Origin: an uncultured Collinsella sp.
GTDB taxonomy: Bacteria; Actinomycetota; Coriobacteriia; Coriobacteriales; Coriobacteriaceae
Length of the DNA stretch: 25,708 nucleotides
NCBI GenBank assembly: GCA_900549245.1
Contig: URNQ01000007.1
Coordinates: forward strand, 1 to 25,708
Direction of reading: 5' to 3'
Shown here: one piece after another, positions 22,519-25,708 of the stretch
Position numbering within the stretch: position 1 is the first letter of the stretch
Layout of the letters: the number at the start of each line of letters is the position of its first letter
Notes under the pieces: generated by a model
The model's input: the letters and a program-made list of their open reading frames with translations, nothing else
Database searches by the model: none
What the model was told of the DNA's origin: nothing
Position numbers and translations under genes: made by a program

Positions 22519-22565
22519 AAAAACGGGGCCCCAATCGCCAGCAAACAGCCGCGATTGGGGCCCCG
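22519..22565 (-). terminator. Rho-independent terminator of metY
   Basis: CGGGGCCCCAATCGC and GCGATTGGGGCCCCG form a perfect 15-bp stem with a 12-nt loop, followed on the minus strand by TTTTT. It separates metY from the MFS gene. Confidence 0.93.
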
Positions 22566-22633
22566 CCTACGGAATCGGAACGAAAGGTCGCCGAAGCTTT
22601 CTGCCAGCATCGGCGCCTTATGCGAACGCTAGC

Positions 22634-23917
22634 CTAGCACTGCTCGAGTGCCTGCTCAAGGTCGGCAATCAAGTCGGCCGTGTCCTCGAGGCCGCACGAC
22701 AGGCGTACCATATCGGCGGAGATGCCACAGGCGATGAGCTCCTCATCGTTCATCTGGCGGTGCGTGGCATTAGCGGGATGCAGGCAGCAAGTGCGGGCGT
22801 CGGCCACATGCGTGGCGATCTGGGCGAGCTTAAGGCTCTTCATAAAGGTCTCAGCCGCCGCGCGACCACCGTTAAAGCCAAAGCTCACAACGCCGCAGGT
22901 ACCGTTGGGCATGTACTTCTGAGCGATGTCATAGTACTTATCGCCCTCTAGGCCCGGATAGCTCACGAAGCGTACCTTGGGATGACTCTGCAGGAACTTG
23001 GCAACGGCCAGGCCGTTCTCACAATGACGCGGCATGCGCACATGCAGGCTCTCGAGCGAGCTGTTCAGGAAGAAGGCCGCCTGCGGGTTCTGCATGGGGC
23101 CGAGGTCGCGCATGAGCTGCGCGGTGGCCTTGGTAATGAAGGCGCCCTCGCGACCGAACTTCTTGGCATACGTCACGCCGTGGTAGCTCTCGTCGGGCGT
23201 GGTGAGACCCGGGAACTTATCCGCATGGGCCATCCAGTCAAACTGGCCGTGGTCAACGATCACGCCGCCCAGGTAGGCAGCATGTCCATCCATGTACTTG
23301 GTGGTGGAGTGCGTAACGATGTCGGCGCCCCACTCAAAGGGACGGCACATCACGGGCGTCGGGAAGGTGTTGTCGACCATCAGCGGCACGCCGTGGTCGT
23401 GCGCGGCCTTGGCAAAGCGCTCAATATCGAGCACGGCGAGGGCGGGATTGGCGATCGTCTCGCCAAAGACGAGCTTGGTATTGGGCTCAAAGGCTGCCTC
23501 GAGCTCCTCATCAGTGCAGTCGGGGGCGACGAACGTGCAGGTCACGCCCATGCGGCCCATGGTGTGGGCGAGCAGGTTATACGTACCGCCGTAAATGGCA
23601 GAACTCGCGACCACATGATCGCCGGCACCGGCCACGTTAAAGATCGCGAGGAAATTCGCAGCCATGCCCGAGCTCGTGAGCATCGCGGCAGTGCCTCCCT
23701 CCATCTCGCAGATCTTGGCGGCAACCAGATCGCACGTGGGGTTCTGCAGACGGCTGTAGAAGTAGCCCGACTCCTCTAGGTCAAACAGCTTGCCCATGTG
23801 CTCGGACGTGTCGTATTTCCACGTGGTGGACTGGTAGATGGGCACCTGGCGCGGCTCGGCATCTCCCGGGTGATAGCCGCCCTGGACACATGTAGTACCG
23901 ATGGTCTGCTCGCTCAT
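22634..23917 (-). CDS. metY: O-acetylhomoserine aminocarboxypropyltransferase (sulfhydrylase)
   Basis: A 427-residue PLP enzyme of the Cys/Met metabolism family; length and start (TIGTTCVQGGYHPGDAEPRQ) fit MetY. The PLP lysine is in VTHSTTKYMDGH (K207), and the cofactor loop SSGMAANFLA is intact. It makes homocysteine (or cysteine) from O-acetylhomoserine and sulfide. ATG 23917 has GGGAG 7 nt upstream. A promoter lies just upstream and a strong terminator follows, so it is monocistronic. No T-box or SAM riboswitch was seen in the short leader. Confidence 0.94.
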   Translation of the reverse strand: MSEQTIGTTCVQGGYHPGDAEPRQVPIYQSTTWKYDTSEHMGKLFDLEESGYFYSRLQNPTCDLVAAKICEMEGGTAAMLTSSGMAANFLAIFNVAGAGDHVVASSAIYGGTYNLLAHTMGRMGVTCTFVAPDCTDEELEAAFEPNTKLVFGETIANPALAVLDIERFAKAAHDHGVPLMVDNTFPTPVMCRPFEWGADIVTHSTTKYMDGHAAYLGGVIVDHGQFDWMAHADKFPGLTTPDESYHGVTYAKKFGREGAFITKATAQLMRDLGPMQNPQAAFFLNSSLESLHVRMPRHCENGLAVAKFLQSHPKVRFVSYPGLEGDKYYDIAQKYMPNGTCGVVSFGFNGGRAAAETFMKSLKLAQIATHVADARTCCLHPANATHRQMNDEELIACGISADMVRLSCGLEDTADLIADLEQALEQC

Positions 23918-23955
23918 ATCTAGCTCCCTTGCCTGGGTTACGTTTTATTCGGTTC

Positions 23956-23984
23956 ACAATACCGCTACCCTGCACCCCTCTCAA
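23956..23984 (-). promoter_or_regulatory. Candidate promoter of metY
   Basis: On the minus strand TTGAGA (23979-23984) and TATTGT (23956-23961) are 17 nt apart, about 40 nt upstream of the metY start. The -35 matches 5/6 and the -10 4/6 of consensus. Confidence 0.5.
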
Positions 23985-24102
23985 CCCATCCCCAAGGTAG
24001 GTTAAGGGACAAATTGATCAGGGGTATTTATCTCAAGCCTTGGGCATTTGTTCGATAGATAAAAACGAGGCACACATGAAGCTCTCGATGATTACATGCA
24101 CC

Positions 24103-24134
24103 GTCACGGGTACCATAGGCGGGTACACCGTGAC
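24103..24134 (+). promoter_or_regulatory. Hairpin immediately upstream of the C_GCAxxG gene ribosome binding site
   Basis: GTCACGG-GTACC and GGTAC-A-CCGTGAC form a 12-bp stem with one bulge and a 7-nt loop. It ends 2 nt before the AAGGAG of the next gene, so folding could affect initiation. If the upstream in-frame ATG at 24076 is used, the hairpin lies inside coding sequence. Confidence 0.45.
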
Positions 24135-24147
24135 CAAGGAGACAACG

Positions 24148-24594
24148 ATGAAGCAAATCGATACGGCCCAGCTCGACATCACCGCCTGTCAGGCTCAGGC
24201 TGCCGAATACCACGCACGTGGCTTTAACTGCGCCCAGGCCGTCGCCTGCACGCTCGCGCCTGCCGTCGGACTCGACCCCCAGGTCGCTTTTACCCTCACC
24301 GAGGGCTTTGGCGCCGGCATGGGCGGCATGACCGAAACCTGCGGCGCCATCTCGGGCGCCGTGGCCATCATGGGCTTTGTAATGAGCGAGGGCATGGAAA
24401 ACCCCAAAACCAAGGGCCAGACCTACAAGCTGTCGCGCGAAATCGCCAAGCGTTTTGACGAGAAGAACACGACGACCGTCTGCGGCACGCTCAAGGGCAT
24501 CGGATCGGATAAGGGTCCGCTCCGCAGCTGCCCCGGTTGCATCGACGATGCCGTCGAGATCGCCTGTGATGTGCTAAAGCAGCTCGCCGAGTAA
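24148..24594 (+). CDS. C_GCAxxG_C_C family redox protein
   Basis: A 148-residue small protein with the family's cysteine pattern: GFNCAQAV (C28), GFGAGMGGMTETCGAISGA (C65), VCGTLKG (C112) and SCPGC (C128, C131). The family occurs in anaerobes and is suspected to act in redox or metal chemistry; no reaction is established. ATG 24148 is chosen because AAGGAG lies about 6 nt upstream and the family starts near here. An in-frame ATG at 24076 (with GAGG upstream) would add 24 residues and is the alternative. It stands alone between metY (divergent) and the convergent YigZ gene. Confidence 0.85.
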   Translation: MKQIDTAQLDITACQAQAAEYHARGFNCAQAVACTLAPAVGLDPQVAFTLTEGFGAGMGGMTETCGAISGAVAIMGFVMSEGMENPKTKGQTYKLSREIAKRFDEKNTTTVCGTLKGIGSDKGPLRSCPGCIDDAVEIACDVLKQLAE

Positions 24595-24607
24595 ACGGCA
24601 GCAACAG

Positions 24608-24657
24608 AAAAACAACGGCCGACGCGCTTGGAATCCATCCAAAAGCACGCCGGCCGT
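24608..24657 (-). terminator. Rho-independent terminator of the YigZ-family gene
   Basis: On the minus strand ACGGCCGGCGTGCTT pairs with AAGCGCGTCGGCCGT (15 bp, two G-U pairs) around a 13-nt loop, then TGTTTTT. The G-U pairs exist only on this strand, which shows the direction. Confidence 0.85.
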
Positions 24658-24662
24658 CGCCG

Positions 24663-25298
24663 TTAGAACTCGGCAAATTCGGGAGCGCCGACCTCAATCT
24701 CCTCGCGCCCCGCCATAAGCTCGCGCATCTTAGCGCAAAACGGCTCCTGCTCCCCCGCCTTAAACACCAAATGAATCGTCACGGCATCCGCGTAATCGGT
24801 ATCCGAAACCTTGGCGCCCGAATCCTGCGCCAGGCGAAGCACCTGTTCGTATTGCGGATAGGCCACATGAACATCAACGGGCACAACGCTCGTCATCTCA
24901 ACGATCTGTCCGGCCTCCTGAGCCGCGGCCACCGCCGCCTGCGTCGCCGCGGTATAGGCGCGCACCAAGCCACCGGGCCCTAACAGCGTGCCACCAAAAT
25001 AGCGCGTCACTACGCAGCAAACATTTTTGAGTTCCGCGCCACGCAACACCTCGAGCGTCGGCATACCGCTCGTGCGGCTCGGCTCACCATCATCGCTCTG
25101 GCGCTCGCGTCCATCGACTAAAATCCACGCGGGAACATTGTGTCGAGCGTCGTAATGACGCTTGCGAACCATCTCGATAAAGGCATTCGCCTCATCCTCG
25201 GACTCAATATGGACCAGTTGGGCAATAAAACGGCTCTTGCGGTCCACAAACTCGCCCGAAGCCTCAATATTCGATTGCAGAGTAAAATAGCTGTCCAA
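24663..25298 (-). CDS. YigZ/IMPACT-family protein
   Basis: A 211-residue protein with the UPF0029/IMPACT motifs AQLVHIESEDEANAFI, SDDGEPSRTSGMP (usually SDDGEPSGTAGxP) and VVTRYFGGTLLGPGGLVRAY, plus a DUF1949-type C-terminal domain. Members are thought to act in translation-related or RNA-linked regulation; the function is unclear. An in-frame TGA lies three codons before TTG 25301, so the start must be TTG 25301 or TTG 25298; the latter has AGGGG at the better spacing. A TTG start suggests modest expression. Confidence 0.88.
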   Translation of the reverse strand: MDSYFTLQSNIEASGEFVDRKSRFIAQLVHIESEDEANAFIEMVRKRHYDARHNVPAWILVDGRERQSDDGEPSRTSGMPTLEVLRGAELKNVCCVVTRYFGGTLLGPGGLVRAYTAATQAAVAAAQEAGQIVEMTSVVPVDVHVAYPQYEQVLRLAQDSGAKVSDTDYADAVTIHLVFKAGEQEPFCAKMRELMAGREEIEVGAPEFAEF

Positions 25299-25413
25299 CA
25301 AAGCCCCTCAACAACAAGCAAAGCAACAAACAGCCTCAATAATACGGCAAAGACAGAACCGTTGTCCTCGCCGACAAGAACGGAAACGCCAATAATGCCG
25401 TCACCAACAGCAA

Positions 25414-25512
25414 GAACCCGTCAGCGCGAGCAAGGTGCCTTGAAAGACGAGGGCATTGACCTTATGGGCATGCCCGAAGGCTTGTAAGGCAGATTGCCGC
25501 GCTGACGGGTTC
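25414..25512. other. Unexplained 99-nt stem-loop downstream of rnpB
   Basis: GAACCCGTCAGCGCG (25414-25428) and CGCGCTGACGGGTTC (25498-25512) are perfect 15-bp inverted repeats around a 69-nt interval. Inside is a second potential stem, CCTT-GGG-CATG-CCC-AAGG with small bulges, near 25461-25480. It lies between rnpB and the YigZ-family gene, with no long T-tract on either side. It may be a small RNA, an extended rnpB 3' structure or a repeat element. I did not recognise SRP RNA or tmRNA motifs. Confidence 0.5.
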
Positions 25513-25527
25513 GCAGCGTCAACATAG

Positions 25528-25708
25528 TTGCCAAGTGGGCCTATAAGCCGGGTTCTGTCGTGAACGGTCATTTATCTTGTCTGCACGTTACCGTGCAGCT
25601 CCACGCACGCTACCCGAACGCGGACCGGGCCGGCCCATAGCGTTCCTATTCGCGCTTGCTCCGGATGGGGCTTGCCCAACCGCCCCGTTGCCACCCCGCG
25701 TTTGCGTT
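25528..25708 (-). ncRNA. rnpB: RNase P RNA (3' part; 5' end outside window)
   Basis: The minus strand carries the conserved 3' core of bacterial RNase P RNA: CGGGTAGCGTGCGTGGAGC, then GATAAATGACCGT, then ACAGAACCCGGCTTATAGG, matching the order in known RNAs. The RNA is the catalytic subunit that matures tRNA 5' ends. The 3' end is estimated near 25528-25532; the 5' half lies beyond the right edge. Confidence 0.93.

Noticed and set aside
25414..25512. SRP (4.5S) RNA or tmRNA next to rnpB
   Set aside because: The SRP core GGTCAGG...GGAAGGAAGC and tmRNA tag signals are not present.
1..25708. CRISPR array, transposase or phage integration signature
   Set aside because: No regularly spaced direct repeats, transposase or integrase genes, and no tRNA-end duplication were seen.

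Overview
The window looks like a chromosomal segment of a strictly anaerobic, GC-rich actinobacterium of the class Coriobacteriia, most likely a gut Collinsella or close relative. This is an inference from gene content, base composition and gene style; no 16S sequence is present. Most genes lie on the minus strand.

Region 1 (1-3203). A truncated polyferredoxin of the HycB/HydN type comes first; its last visible cluster motif has two Cys-to-Arg changes. A RelB/DinJ-type antitoxin and a PIN-domain partner with an incomplete active site follow on the plus strand, then an AbiEi-like protein bracketed by two copies of a palindromic repeat. tRNA-Pro and tRNA-Gly form a short operon with a clear promoter and terminator.

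Region 2 (3215-11606, minus strand). This is the most interesting part. Reading with transcription: a leader with two tiny overlapping ORFs, two paralogous 2-hydroxyacyl-CoA-dehydratase/double-cubane-type proteins, their ATP-dependent activase, selD, yedF, a DUF3343 putative Se/S carrier, and a class V aminotransferase/cysteine desulfurase-like enzyme. It ends in a terminator, after which brnQ follows. selD encodes selenocysteine at its catalytic position through an in-frame TGA, so the cell must have the full Sec machinery. Two related ~100-nt imperfect palindromes with compensatory base changes follow the stop codons of the two dehydratase-like genes. I read this as a selenium-linked, ATP-driven low-potential reductase system of unknown substrate.

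Region 3 (11764-17221, minus strand). modABC (molybdate uptake) has a promoter overlapped by a perfect 18-bp palindrome and a terminator at its end. moeA-mogA (molybdenum cofactor synthesis) lies upstream with its own terminator. ModB has an unusual N-terminal extracytoplasmic domain of about 185 residues. Together with region 2 this places Mo and Se supply side by side, as expected in an organism with Se/Mo enzymes such as formate dehydrogenase; no such catalytic subunit is in the window.

Region 4 (17432-25708). A CLC-F-like channel/antiporter and a diacylglycerol-kinase-family lipid kinase are on the plus strand. A third palindromic repeat follows, then an RF-1-domain (ArfB-like) protein, xpt, a 14-TM MFS transporter and metY on the minus strand. 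A C_GCAxxG_C_C protein (plus), a YigZ/IMPACT protein, an unexplained 99-nt stem-loop and the 3' part of rnpB (minus) complete the window. Three co-directional genes (brnQ, the MFS gene, the RF-1-like gene) each begin 18-26 nt after a strong terminator.
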